A DNA stretch of 64,000 nucleotides from positions 186,001 through 250,000 of the forward strand of contig NZ_JOEI01000005.1 in assembly GCF_000718095.1 (NCBI RefSeq), written 5' to 3'. This DNA is from Streptomyces scopuliridis RB72 (GTDB lineage Bacteria > Actinomycetota > Actinomycetes > Streptomycetales > Streptomycetaceae). The notes under the pieces are model-generated. The model made no database searches and had not been told where the DNA came from. It was given only the letters and a program-made list of their open reading frames with translations. Within the stretch, counting starts at the first letter, position 1. The number at the start of each line of letters is the position of its first letter. A program made the translations under genes and the position numbers. This document shows, piece by piece, positions 13,927 through 22,808 of the stretch.

Positions 13927-15086
13927 CGTGTCACCCCTTCCGAACCGGCCGCCGACGGCAGCGCCGCCGCAACGCACAGGCCGCCCTCCGGCCGGGCCAG
14001 GAGGGCGAGGCGGCCGCCGTGCGCCGCGACGATCGCCGCGACGATCGACAGCCCCAGGCCGGAACTCCCCTCCGACCCCGTCCGGTCGGCGCCGAGCCGC
14101 TCGAACGGCTGCGTCAGCCGGTCTACCTGGCCCTGGTCGAGGACGCGCCCGCCGGTCTCGACGACGAGGCGTGCCTCGGTGTGGTCGTGTTCGGTGGAGA
14201 TCCGGATCCAGCCGCTCTCCTGGTTGTGCACGATCGCGTTGTCGACCATGTTCTCCACCATCCGGGACAGCAGCGCCGGACTACCCCGCGTCCAGGCGTT
14301 CGGCCGCACTTCGTCGTCGACGGTCAGCGTCTTCGCGGCGATGTCGGCGGCCCGGGCGGTCAGCGCCTGCCGCGCCAGCTCGCCGAGCGACACGGGGGTG
14401 CGGTCTGCGAGGGTGCCGTACTGCGCCCGTGCGAGGACGAGGAAACCGTCCAGCAGGTGATCCACCCGGTCGAGTTCGGTCCGCAACCGGCCGGCGAGCG
14501 CGACGGTCTGCGCCGCGGGCTCCGGTTTGGCGACGGCAACGTCCAGCGACGCCCGCATCGTCGCCAGCGGCGTACGCAGTTCGTGCGAAGCGTTGCCGAC
14601 AAACCGGCGCTGCGCGGCGAACGAGGCTTCGAGGCGTTCCAGAAGACCGTCGACCGTGTCGGCGAGTTCCTTGACCTCGTCGACGGGTCCGGCCACGGCG
14701 AGCCGCTGGTGCAGGTTCTCCGCGGAGATCCGCCGTGTCGCCGCGGTGATCAGCCGCAGCGGGCGCAGGACTCGGCCGGCGAGGACCCGGCCGAGCAGGA
14801 GTGAGACGCCCACCATCACCACCAGCGCGATCAGCGAGCCGACCAGCAGCTGGTGGTCCTGCTGCCCATGCACGTCCGAGAGTTGCCTCTCCAGATCCCG
14901 GATCTGCTGCTCGGCGGCGGCGAGACCCGACTGGCCGGGCCGGGGCTGTTCAGGAGCGATGCTGGTCACCCGCGTACCGGACATCAGGTAGGTCAGGGCG
15001 AGCAACAGCACTCCGGACCCGAGGAACCCCGCAGCGTACAAGATCGTGAATCGTCGTCCGATGGTCCCGCTCCGCAGTTTGCCCAT
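13923..15086 (-). CDS. Membrane sensor histidine kinase
   Basis: This 387-residue kinase has a helix at 12-34, an extracytoplasmic loop of about 45 residues rich in Gln and Glu (QQIRDLERQL, likely coiled coil), a second helix (about 80-105), HAMP (105-160), a HisKA domain with GNASHELRTPLA (His168 phosphorylated) and a HATPase domain with NMVDNAIVHN and GLGLSIVAAI. The short sensor loop resembles kinases that sense the membrane or cell-wall drugs rather than a soluble ligand. It forms an operon with the response regulator downstream. Confidence 0.92.
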   Translation of the reverse strand: MGKLRSGTIGRRFTILYAAGFLGSGVLLLALTYLMSGTRVTSIAPEQPRPGQSGLAAAEQQIRDLERQLSDVHGQQDHQLLVGSLIALVVMVGVSLLLGRVLAGRVLRPLRLITAATRRISAENLHQRLAVAGPVDEVKELADTVDGLLERLEASFAAQRRFVGNASHELRTPLATMRASLDVAVAKPEPAAQTVALAGRLRTELDRVDHLLDGFLVLARAQYGTLADRTPVSLGELARQALTARAADIAAKTLTVDDEVRPNAWTRGSPALLSRMVENMVDNAIVHNQESGWIRISTEHDHTEARLVVETGGRVLDQGQVDRLTQPFERLGADRTGSEGSSGLGLSIVAAIVAAHGGRLALLARPEGGLCVAAALPSAAGSEGVTR

Positions 15087-15199
15087 GTTCCTTCTTCCCG
15101 CTCAGGTCCGGCCGGACCCAGGATGGACCGCCGCACCTAACAGCGACATGACAGGGTCGGTTCGGACCGCGTTATGGCCCCATCCGTAGAACCGGATCC

Positions 15200-16732
15200 A
15201 TGCTCACAACCAATGAACCACTCCGGCGGGAGTGGACCAGATTCCGACGTCCGGGACGGCTGATCGCCATGGCGGCGGCGGCTCTGGCCGTCGTCACCTT
15301 CGGCCTGCTCTACGCGTTCGGCAACCAATCGTCCTGCGACGGCCCGTGCCCGGCCGAACCAACCGGACCGGACGGCTCCCTCGTCAACGACCAGTTCTAC
15401 TTCCTGCATCGCGATCTGGGTGAGAACGGCAGCATCACGGTCCGGATGACGTCCATGACGGGCACGATCACCTACCCGCCGCCGGACCATGACCAGATCG
15501 TCCCAGGCCTGGCGCCGTGGGCGAAGGCCGGGATCATCATCAAGGACGGTATCCGCCAGGGATCCTCCTACGCGGCGCTGATGCTCACCGGCAGCCACGG
15601 CGTGCGGATGCAGCACGACTACCGCCATGACACCGCAGGCAGCGACGGTGGGGTCTCGGCCAAGTCGCCGCGCTGGCTGCGGCTGACGCGGTCGGGCGAC
15701 ACCATCACCGGCTACGAGTCCGCCGACGGCGAGCGGTGGGCGAAGGTCAGCACGGCGCGGTTGTCCGGGCTGCCCAGGACGGTGCAGGTCGGCCTGTTCG
15801 CCACATCTCCCGGCGACCTGACGCTGCGGCCCGTCGGCCTCGGCGGCGCCACGGAACAGGTGCGCTTCACGCAGGCCAGTGGTGCCTTCGACAACGTCGT
15901 TCTCAAGGGCGCGCCCTCCGCGGAGGGCTGGAGCGGAGACGCCGTCGGCGAGATGAACCGGACTGATTGGGAGAAGTACCACAAGGCATCCGGGGCGGTG
16001 GAGGAGAGCGGCACGATCACCGTCACCGGCACCGGCGACATCGGGCCGGGAGGTACCGAGGGCGGCGGCCGCTCACTGGAACGTACCCTCGGCGGCCTGA
16101 CCGTCGGGCTGCTCATCGTGCTTGTGGTCGCCGTGCGGTTCGTCACCTCCGAGTACGGCCGCGAGCCCGCACGCGGCGCGCCGGTCACCCGCCGGGTGCT
16201 CGCGGCGAAGTCGGTCGTCGTCGGAGCCGTCACGTTCGTGACCGGCCTCCTCGCCGTGGGCATCGTGATCCCGGTCAGCGTGGCGATCCTGAAGGGCAAC
16301 GGGATCCCCGTCATCGGGGTGTCCGCGCTCACCGGAGTGCGGGTCGTCGTCGGTACGGCCGCCGTGCTCGCCCTCGCCGCCGTGCTCGCGCTCGCGCTCG
16401 GCGCCCTGCTTCGGCGCGCCTGGCTCGCGACCCTCGTCGCCGTCCTGACGATCGCGGTCCCGTACGTGGTGACCTCCTTCCCACTGCTGGCTGACGGCCT
16501 GTCGCAGTGGCTGCTGCGGGTCACTCCGGCCGCCGGTTTCGCCGCCCAGCAGACCCTCATCGAATACCCACAGGTCGTCGCCCACTACGCACCCTCCGCC
16601 GGATACTTCCCACTTCCGTGGTGGGCCGGGATCGCTGTGCTGTGTGCGTACGCGGTGATGCTTCTGGGGCTTGCTCTGAGCCGCCTGCCGCAAAGCGATG
16701 AGCGGGCCGGGCAACCGGTGGACTGGAGGTGA
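15200..16732 (+). CDS. ABC-2-like permease with an extracellular concanavalin-like (DUF1349-type) domain
   Basis: This is a 510-residue protein. After a basic N-terminus and one helix (about 20-42) comes a long external domain (about 50-285), with repeated beta-strand patterns such as WAKAGIIIKDG, SYAALMLTGSHGV and TGYESADGERW. This is the jelly-roll fold of DUF1349/regulation-of-enolase-like proteins. About six helices follow (about 295-495), laid out as in ABC transporter permeases. It is divergent from the two-component system with 113 nt between starts, so it is the likely regulated target. In related loci such a permease follows an ATPase gene; none is next to it here. Transport substrate unknown. 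Confidence 0.75.
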   Translation: MLTTNEPLRREWTRFRRPGRLIAMAAAALAVVTFGLLYAFGNQSSCDGPCPAEPTGPDGSLVNDQFYFLHRDLGENGSITVRMTSMTGTITYPPPDHDQIVPGLAPWAKAGIIIKDGIRQGSSYAALMLTGSHGVRMQHDYRHDTAGSDGGVSAKSPRWLRLTRSGDTITGYESADGERWAKVSTARLSGLPRTVQVGLFATSPGDLTLRPVGLGGATEQVRFTQASGAFDNVVLKGAPSAEGWSGDAVGEMNRTDWEKYHKASGAVEESGTITVTGTGDIGPGGTEGGGRSLERTLGGLTVGLLIVLVVAVRFVTSEYGREPARGAPVTRRVLAAKSVVVGAVTFVTGLLAVGIVIPVSVAILKGNGIPVIGVSALTGVRVVVGTAAVLALAAVLALALGALLRRAWLATLVAVLTIAVPYVVTSFPLLADGLSQWLLRVTPAAGFAAQQTLIEYPQVVAHYAPSAGYFPLPWWAGIAVLCAYAVMLLGLALSRLPQSDERAGQPVDWR

Positions 16733-16737
16733 CCCTT

Positions 16738-16771
16738 GACGGCGCGGGAGCCCGCGAGTTCCCGCGCCGTC
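16738..16771. terminator. Terminator hairpin after the ABC permease gene
   Basis: Perfect 12-bp arms GACGGCGCGGGA (16738-16749) and TCCCGCGCCGTC (16760-16771) lie 5 nt after the permease stop codon. There is no U-tract, which is normal for Streptomyces. Confidence 0.8.
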
Positions 16772-17192
16772 ACCGCGGGCTGCCGGAATACGGCGACGTC
16801 GCACTCGATCAGCGTCCTGTTGGCCGATCGCGCGGAGGCTCACCGGTGAGGTGGCCACGCGTCTGGTCGAACTCCCGGCCTTCCTCGACGGCGGTCCTGG
16901 TGCGATGTGAAGAACCCAGCCGATACCCAGGACCTGGGGGCAGAGTTCGACCGCCGCGCCCGCGCGGCGGCGGCCCAGACGAAGTCGTTCTCGCTTGAGT
17001 GGCCGGGCTCCCCGACGCTGCCCGCCTCGGACGGGTCGGGCTCCCCGGTGAAGGTCGGTCCGATCGGTAGCGCCGGTCAGGGCGGTCAGAGCTGACCACG
17101 CACGACCTAGGGTTTGACCGGTGGGTCGTGTGACCGCCCCCCCCCAGGGGTGCGGCCGATCATCTCCAACAACAAGATCCCGAGCACAACGA
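16772..17192. other. 421 nt without a recognisable gene
   Basis: Short frames on both strands are present (for example one reading AEFDRRARAAAAQTKSFSLE near 16930) but none has start signals or a known domain. Gene remnants cannot be excluded. Confidence 0.4.
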
Positions 17193-17230
17193 AGAACTCC
17201 CAGCCCGGACGAATCCGTGCTGGGAGTTCT
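17193..17230 (-). terminator. Terminator of the tRNA-Leu transcript
   Basis: Perfect 12-bp arms AGAACTCCCAGC (17193-17204) and GCTGGGAGTTCT (17219-17230) with a 14-nt loop lie about 40 nt past the 3' end of the minus-strand tRNA. Confidence 0.8.
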
Positions 17231-17268
17231 GTGAAGCCAAACAGGGTAACTACGTGAACTACCCAACG

Positions 17269-17353
17269 TGTCCGAGGGGGGACTTGAACCCCCACGCCCG
17301 ATAAAGGGCACTAGCACCTCAAGCTAGCGCGTCTGCCATTCCGCCACCCGGAC
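17269..17353 (-). tRNA. tRNA-Leu (anticodon GAG)
   Basis: Read on the minus strand, an 85-nt class II tRNA folds. The acceptor arms are GTCCGGG and CTCGGAC with discriminator A. The D-arm begins TGGCGGAATGGCAGACGCG. The anticodon stem is CTAGC/GCTAG around loop TTGAGGT (anticodon GAG, reading CUC/CUU). A long variable arm (GTGCCCTTTATCGGGCGT) is present, then a T-arm with GTTCAAG. CCA is not encoded, as usual in Streptomyces. It marks the border between the accessory-looking left part and the oxalate locus. Confidence 0.95.
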
Positions 17354-17530
17354 GAGTGGTCGAACCGCGGTGTGTCCCCGCGGCGACAGGGACAACGATA
17401 CCAGGGGAACGAGGTGGCTCTCACCCGTATATCCGGTGGTCAGGGGTCCGTGGCCGGCCGGCTTCGAGGTCCCGGAGCCCTCGCGCAAGGCGCCTGGTAC
17501 GGAACGTCGCCGCCCCGGCACAGACCGTGC

Positions 17531-17565
17531 CGAGCGCTCCCCGTACGGGTGGCGGGGAGCGCTCG
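17531..17565. terminator. Terminator after the aldehyde dehydrogenase gene
   Basis: Perfect 12-bp arms CGAGCGCTCCCC (17531-17542) and GGGGAGCGCTCG (17554-17565) lie 12 nt past the stop of the minus-strand aldehyde dehydrogenase. Confidence 0.8.
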
Positions 17566-17577
17566 GCGGTGGAGGGG

Positions 17578-19134
17578 TTATGGCATCAGGTGGTAGTCCG
17601 GGAAGTTGCCCGGCGGGCGCTCTCCCGGGGGGCCGTCCGTCACGGCTCGTACGAGGAGTTCGCCGCCGACGAAAGCGCCGCGCCAGGAGTGGCCGAAGCC
17701 GCCGAAGAGCTCGTCGCGGTCCCCGCGGGAGCGGGGTTTGCCGTGGCCGGTCTTGAAGGCGCGGATCTGGGGGGAGAGCCGGGCGTAGGTGGCCGGGTCG
17801 TCGGTGGAGAGGGTCGCGACGAGGGCGCCGTTCGAGGCGTTCATCGCGGCCAGCAGTTCCGCCTCCGTATCGACCAGGACGATCGTGTCGACCGGGCCGA
17901 AGGGTTCCGCGTGGTGCAGCGGGGAGGACGGGGGCGGGTTGAGCAGGGTGACGGGCGGGAGGTAGGCGCTGGTGTCCTGGCCGGGCAGGAACAGTCCCTC
18001 GTCCAGTGCTCCCTGGTGCAGCGGGACGGCGCCGCGGCTGATCGCCTCGGACACCTGGTCGTTCAGTTCCTTGGCCTTGGCCGCGTTGATGAGCGGCCCG
18101 AAGTCCAGTTCCGGCAGCGGGTCGCCGGGGTGCTCGACCGCGAGGGGGTGGCCCAGGCGGATGGAGCGTACGGCGGGGAGATAGGCGGCCAGGAAGTCCG
18201 CGAAGAGCGAGCGCTGGACCACGAAGCGTGGGTACGCCGTGCAGCGCTGCTTGCCGTAGTCGAAGAGTTTGGGGATGACCGCGGTCAGTGAGGACCAGTC
18301 GCTGAAGTTCCAGATGCCCCAGGTGTTCAGGCCCTCCTGTTCGAGGATATGCCGTTTGCCCAGGTCAGCGACTGCCGTGGCGATTCTGGCGCCGGTGTCG
18401 CGGCCTCCGACGAAGGAGACACAGCCGATCTCGGGCGCGCGCACGAGCGCCTCGGAGAGTTCGCCGCCGCTGCCGCTGACCAGGGTGAGGGGGATGCCCT
18501 CACGGACGGCGAGCGCGCAGGCCAGGGTCAGACATGCCACTCCCCCGTCGGTCGGCGCCTTGGCGATCACCGCGTTGCCGGCCAGGGCCTGCACCAGCAT
18601 CGCGTGGATCAGGACGGACATCGGATAGTTCCAGCTGGCGATGTTGGAGACGGGGCCCGCCAGCGGGGTCCGGTCCGCCAGCATCGGTTCGACACCGTCC
18701 ACGTACCAGCGCACGCCGTCGATCGCACGGTCGACGTCGGCCTGGGCGAGCCGCCACGGCTTGCCGATCTCCCAGACGAGGAGGAGGGCGAGCAGTTCGC
18801 GGTGTTCGGTGAGCGCGTCGAGCGTGGCCGCGACGCGGGCCTTGCGTTCGGACAGCGGGACATCGCGCCAGACGCGGTGTGCGTCCAGGGAGGCGCGCAC
18901 CGCCTGCTGGGCGGTTTCGGCGTCCAGCCGGGGCGGGCCGGCGATGGGGCCCCCGTCGACCGGGCTGGTGGCGGGCACCGCGCGGCCGTCGGACTTCCAG
19001 GACGCGGCCCAGAGGTTACGCACACGGTCGTCCTGGAACGCCTCGGGTGCCACGGCGAGGCAGCGGTCCCAGGCGTCCGACCAGGCTGTGCCCGGCTTGA
19101 GTATCAGTTGGGTCGTTGTGAGGGTGGGTGCCAT
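17578..19134 (-). CDS. Aldehyde dehydrogenase family protein
   Basis: This 518-residue enzyme has the aldehyde dehydrogenase fold. SNIASWNYPMSVLIHAMLVQ is the nucleotide-fold entry, with KAPTDGG after it. FVGGRDTG replaces the usual FTGS glycine turn, LEQEGLNTWG carries the general-base Glu, and GKQRCTAYPRF holds the catalytic Cys. The motifs diverge from common aldehyde dehydrogenases, so the substrate is not predictable. It is the last gene on this strand after sucC and sucD, with 92 nt between, in the oxalate locus; oxidation of a C2 aldehyde or use of a CoA thioester is possible. I chose the ATG at 19134 (MAPTLTTTQ); the frame extends 28 codons further but there it reads like leader sequence. 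Confidence 0.85.
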   Translation of the reverse strand: MAPTLTTTQLILKPGTAWSDAWDRCLAVAPEAFQDDRVRNLWAASWKSDGRAVPATSPVDGGPIAGPPRLDAETAQQAVRASLDAHRVWRDVPLSERKARVAATLDALTEHRELLALLLVWEIGKPWRLAQADVDRAIDGVRWYVDGVEPMLADRTPLAGPVSNIASWNYPMSVLIHAMLVQALAGNAVIAKAPTDGGVACLTLACALAVREGIPLTLVSGSGGELSEALVRAPEIGCVSFVGGRDTGARIATAVADLGKRHILEQEGLNTWGIWNFSDWSSLTAVIPKLFDYGKQRCTAYPRFVVQRSLFADFLAAYLPAVRSIRLGHPLAVEHPGDPLPELDFGPLINAAKAKELNDQVSEAISRGAVPLHQGALDEGLFLPGQDTSAYLPPVTLLNPPPSSPLHHAEPFGPVDTIVLVDTEAELLAAMNASNGALVATLSTDDPATYARLSPQIRAFKTGHGKPRSRGDRDELFGGFGHSWRGAFVGGELLVRAVTDGPPGERPPGNFPDYHLMP

Positions 19135-19226
19135 TGAGGGTCTCCGCTCTAGAGGGGCGGGAGTTGCATGGCTCGGCTCTCGTCCGTAGTGAATCGTGAA
19201 CCGGATGGGGGGAGGCACACACTCCC

Positions 19227-20162
19227 TTAATTATGAGTGACGTCACGTGACGCCGCGAGACGGTCGAGTACCAGCCGCGCGGTCTCCGAGGGGGTTGAGC
19301 CGACCCGCACGCCGACCGCCTCCAGGGCTTTCTTCTTGGCCTCCGCGGTGCCGGAGGAACCGGAGACGATCGCGCCGGCGTGCCCCATCGTCTTGCCTTC
19401 AGGCGCGGTGAATCCGGCGATGTAGCCGATGACCGGCTTGGTGACGCGCTCCGCTATGTAGGCCGCCGCGCGTTCCTCCGCGTCGCCGCCGATCTCCCCG
19501 ATGAGAACGATCAGTTCTGTTTCGGGGTCGTTCTCGAAGGCGGCGAGGCAGTCGATATGGGTGGTGCCCACGACGGGATCGCCGCCGATGCCGACGGCCG
19601 AGGAGAAGCCGGTCTCCCGCAGCTCGTACATGAGCTGGTAGGTCAGGGTGCCGGACTTGGAGACGAGTCCGATCCGGCCGGGCTTGGCGGCGATGTCCGC
19701 CGGGATGATGCCGGCGTTGGACTGCCCGGGGCTGATCAGTCCGGGACAGTTGGGGCCGACGATTCGCGTGCCCCGCTCTCTGGCGTACGCCTGGAAGGCG
19801 ACGGCGTCATGGACGGGGATGCCCTCGGTGATCACGACCGCGAGCCCGATCCCCGCGTCCGCGGCCTCGATGACCGCGGCCTTGGCGAACGGCGGCGGTA
19901 CGAAGACGACGGTGACGTCCGCGCCCGTCGCCGCCATGCCCTCGCTCACCGAGCCGAAGACGCGCACGGCTCCGGGGGCACCTCCCCGGCCCTCAGGGCC
20001 GTGGGGGACGTCGAAGTCGACGGTGCGGCCCGCCTTGCGCGGGTTGACACCGCCGACGATGCCGGTCCCGGCGGCGAGCATCCGCCGGGTGTGTTTCATG
20101 CCCTCGGCGCCGGTCATGCCCTGGACGAGGACCTTGCTCTCCTTGGTGAGGAAGATCGCCAT
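19227..20162 (-). CDS. sucD: Succinyl-CoA synthetase alpha-like subunit, with an in-frame repeat insertion
   Basis: This 311-residue subunit binds CoA and carries the phospho-histidine. Landmarks are [19 protein letters not shown] (N-terminal CoA-binding fold, cut here), [48 protein letters not shown] and [16 protein letters not shown], whose His is phosphorylated during catalysis. Residues about 50-63 ([14 protein letters not shown]) are an extra stretch encoded by a short palindromic repeat (19971-20012); otherwise the length is standard. With SucC 26 nt upstream it forms a two-subunit ligase. A housekeeping copy is presumably elsewhere; this one sits in an oxalate locus, so it may supply succinyl-CoA as CoA donor or act on another acid. 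Confidence 0.9.
   Translation of the reverse strand: MAIFLTKESKVLVQGMTGAEGMKHTRRMLAAGTGIVGGVNPRKAGRTVDFDVPHGPEGRGGAPGAVRVFGSVSEGMAATGADVTVVFVPPPFAKAAVIEAADAGIGLAVVITEGIPVHDAVAFQAYARERGTRIVGPNCPGLISPGQSNAGIIPADIAAKPGRIGLVSKSGTLTYQLMYELRETGFSSAVGIGGDPVVGTTHIDCLAAFENDPETELIVLIGEIGGDAEERAAAYIAERVTKPVIGYIAGFTAPEGKTMGHAGAIVSGSSGTAEAKKKALEAVGVRVGSTPSETARLVLDRLAASRDVTHN
19971..20012. repeat. Palindromic repeat element inserted in frame within sucD
   Basis: CACCTCCCCGGCCCTCAGGG followed by CCGTGGGGGACG closely matches the intergenic element at 12602-12641. It adds 14 codons without breaking the frame, giving the Gly/Pro-rich loop PEGRGGAPG. Confidence 0.75.
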
Positions 20163-20188
20163 GGTCTGTCGCTCCTCTTGTCCGACGT

Positions 20189-21322
20189 CTATCCGACGTT
20201 CGCGAGTACGGCGGCCTGCCTGGCCGCGCCGTCCATGGTGGTGGCCTGTTCCACGAGTGGATGCGCGCGGTCCGCGAGGATCGCGCGGCCACGTGCCGCG
20301 TTGTTGCCGTCGAGGCGCACCACGAGCGGCTTGGTCAGCCGCACCGACTCCAGGGCCTGGACGATGCCCTCGGCGACGGCGTCGCACGCCGTGATGCCGC
20401 CGAAGACGTTCACGAAGACGGACTTGACCGCCGGGTCGGAGAGGATGACGGCGAGCCCGTCCGCCATCACCTGGGCGGACGCCCCTCCCCCGATGTCGAG
20501 GAAGTTGGCGGGGCGGGCGCCGCAGCCGGCGACCACGTCGAGGGTGGACATGACGAGGCCCGCGCCGTTGCCGATGATGCCGACCTCGCCGTCGAGCTTC
20601 ACGTAGTTGAGCCCCTTGGCCGCCGCGGCCGCTTCCAGCGGGTCGCCGTGCTCCTCGCTCACACGGTCGCCCCAACGCGCTTGCCGGAAGCGTGCGTTGT
20701 CGTCAAGAGTAATTTTGCCGTCGAGGGCGAGAATCAGCCCTTCTTCGGTACGGACCAATGGGTTGACTTCGACCAGAAGGGCATCCTCCCGGACCACCAC
20801 CTGCCAGAGCGCCTGGAGTACGGGGACGGTCTCGGGCGGCAGCTGGGCGGCTTTCGCGATCTCCGCCGCCTTTGCTTCCGTGACCCCTTCCGCGGGGTCG
20901 ACGGCGACCCGCGCCACCGCCTCCGGGCGGCTCGCCGCGATCTCCTCGATCTCCATGCCGCCCTCGGCGGAGGCGATCGCGAGGAAGGTTCCCGCGGCCC
21001 GGTCGAGGACGTAGGAGACGTAGAACTCCGCTTCGATTTCCACTGGTTGAGCGAGCATCACCTTCCTGACGGTGTGGCCCTTGATATCCATGCCGAGGAT
21101 CTGACGGGCTGTCAGTTCGGCTGCGGCCGGGTCGATCGCGAGCTTCACTCCGCCCGCTTTGCCCCGACCTCCGGTCTTCACCTGCGCCTTGACGACCACC
21201 CGGCCACCGAGCCGGTCGGCGGCGAACCGGGCCTCCCGCGCCAGCTCCACCACCTCGGCCTCCGGCACCGCGATGCCATGGTCCGCGAACAGTTCCCTTG
21301 CTTGGTGCTCGTACAGATCCAT
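20189..21322 (-). CDS. sucC: Succinyl-CoA synthetase beta-like (ADP-forming) subunit
   Basis: This 377-residue ATP-grasp subunit binds the nucleotide and the acid. [16 protein letters not shown] is the classic start. [21 protein letters not shown] (cut here at [10 protein letters not shown]) is the ATP-binding loop, LLVEVNPLV the metal site, and [15 protein letters not shown] with [10 protein letters not shown] the CoA-side motifs. The ATG at 21322 was chosen because it gives the exact family N-terminus; 83 upstream codons are in the promoter region. The promoter is shared with the divergent frc gene and contains two inverted copies of the GntR-type motif. Confidence 0.92.
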   Translation of the reverse strand: MDLYEHQARELFADHGIAVPEAEVVELAREARFAADRLGGRVVVKAQVKTGGRGKAGGVKLAIDPAAAELTARQILGMDIKGHTVRKVMLAQPVEIEAEFYVSYVLDRAAGTFLAIASAEGGMEIEEIAASRPEAVARVAVDPAEGVTEAKAAEIAKAAQLPPETVPVLQALWQVVVREDALLVEVNPLVRTEEGLILALDGKITLDDNARFRQARWGDRVSEEHGDPLEAAAAAKGLNYVKLDGEVGIIGNGAGLVMSTLDVVAGCGARPANFLDIGGGASAQVMADGLAVILSDPAVKSVFVNVFGGITACDAVAEGIVQALESVRLTKPLVVRLDGNNAARGRAILADRAHPLVEQATTMDGAARQAAVLANVG

Positions 21323-21394
21323 GCCGGCTCCCTTTTTGACGAAAGTGCCGCACGCCCCCTGGACACCATCCGCTGGATGCGGGATAACAAGCTT

Positions 21395-21422
21395 CATACA
21401 GTATTCGTCGACTGTATGCAAT
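21395..21422. promoter_or_regulatory. Paired GntR/FCD-type operator between sucC and frc
   Basis: CATACAGTATTCG (21395-21407; reverse ATACTGTATG) and ACTGTATGCAAT (21411-21422) form two inverted copies of one motif. It sits 73 nt before sucC and 119 nt before frc. Near-identical motifs occur at 49039, 51718 and 52884. Confidence 0.65.
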
Positions 21423-21540
21423 GTACCGCGAGGGCGACAGCCCTCCCCTATGCGAAGGGACAGGGGCCTCCTCATGCCGGACCGAAGCGCACGCCCCCGT
21501 ACCCATGGACCAGACCAGGTACAAGTAGAGGAGCCCCTCC

Positions 21541-22806
21541 ATGCCCCAGGCTCTTGAGACCCCCCAGACAACCGCGTCCGCCAAGGCGCTGTCCGGCGTG
21601 CGGGTACTGGACATGACGCATGTTCAGTCCGGCCCCTCCGCGACCCAGTTGCTCGGCTGGCTCGGCGCGGACGTGCTGAAGCTGGAGGCTCCGACCGGCG
21701 ACATCACCCGTAAGCAGCTGCGCGACATCCCCGATGTCGACTCGCTGTACTTCACGATGCTCAACTGCAACAAGCGGTCCATCACCCTCAACACCAAGAC
21801 CGAGCGCGGCAAGGAGATCCTCACCGAGCTGATCCGCCGCTCCGATGTCATGGTCGAGAACTTCGGCCCCGGCGCCGTGGACCGGATGGGGTTCACCTGG
21901 GAACGCATCCGGGAGATCAACCCGCGGATCGTCTACGCCTCCATCAAGGGCTTCGGCGAGGGCCCGTACACCAACTTCAAGGCGTACGAGGTCGTCGCGC
22001 AGGCCATGGGCGGCTCGATGTCCACGACCGGCTTCGAGGACGGGCCCCCGCTCGCCACCGGCGCGCAGATAGGCGACTCCGGCACCGGCATCCACGCCGT
22101 CGCCGGCATACTCGCCGCACTCTTCCAGCGTGAACACACCGGACGCGGCCAGCGTGTCAATGTCGCGATGCAGCACGCCGTGCTCAACCTCTGCCGGGTC
22201 AAGCTCCGCGATCAGCAGCGGCTGGCGTACGGGCCGCTCGCCGAGTACCCCAACGAGGACTTCGGCGACGACGTGCCGCGCAGCGGCAACGCGAGCGGCG
22301 GCGGACAGCCCGGCTGGGCCGTCAGATGCGCGCCGGGCGGCCCCAACGACTATGTGTATGTGATCGTCCAGCCGGTCGGCTGGCGGCCCGTCACCGAGCT
22401 GATGGGCCGGCCCGAGCTGGCGGACGACCCCGAGTGGTCGACCCCGGAGGCCCGGCTGCCCAAGCTCGGCAAGATGTTCCAGCTCATCGAGGAGTGGACG
22501 AGCACACTGCCCAAGTGGGAGGTGCTGGAGAAGCTCAACGCCCGCAACATCCCGTGCGGCCCGATCCTCTCCACCAAGGAGATCATCGAGGACGCCTCCC
22601 TGGCGGCCAACGAGATGGTCGTCGAGGTCCCGCACCCCCAGCGCGGCTCGTTCACCACGGTCGGCAACCCGCTGAAGCTCTCCGACTCTCCCGTTGACGT
22701 GGTCACCTCACCTCTGCTCGGTGAGCACAACGAGGAGGTGTACGCCGGCGAACTCGGGCTCGGCGACGAGGAACTGCGACTGCTCAAAACGAACGGAGTC
22801 ATCTAG
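21541..22806 (+). CDS. frc: Formyl-CoA:oxalate CoA-transferase
   Basis: This 421-residue CoA-transferase (family III) moves CoA from a donor thioester to oxalate, the first step of oxalate breakdown. The sequence follows Oxalobacter Frc closely as I remember it: [15 protein letters not shown] (Gln of the active site), [43 protein letters not shown] with the catalytic Asp, [21 protein letters not shown] (cut at [10 protein letters not shown]), and the glycine loop [11 protein letters not shown] that closes over the active site. Length is standard. AGAGGAG precedes the ATG. No oxalyl-CoA decarboxylase gene, its usual neighbour, is in the window. The upstream operator suggests control by the GntR encoded at 48277. 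Confidence 0.95.
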   Translation: MPQALETPQTTASAKALSGVRVLDMTHVQSGPSATQLLGWLGADVLKLEAPTGDITRKQLRDIPDVDSLYFTMLNCNKRSITLNTKTERGKEILTELIRRSDVMVENFGPGAVDRMGFTWERIREINPRIVYASIKGFGEGPYTNFKAYEVVAQAMGGSMSTTGFEDGPPLATGAQIGDSGTGIHAVAGILAALFQREHTGRGQRVNVAMQHAVLNLCRVKLRDQQRLAYGPLAEYPNEDFGDDVPRSGNASGGGQPGWAVRCAPGGPNDYVYVIVQPVGWRPVTELMGRPELADDPEWSTPEARLPKLGKMFQLIEEWTSTLPKWEVLEKLNARNIPCGPILSTKEIIEDASLAANEMVVEVPHPQRGSFTTVGNPLKLSDSPVDVVTSPLLGEHNEEVYAGELGLGDEELRLLKTNGVI

Positions 22807-22808
22807 CG

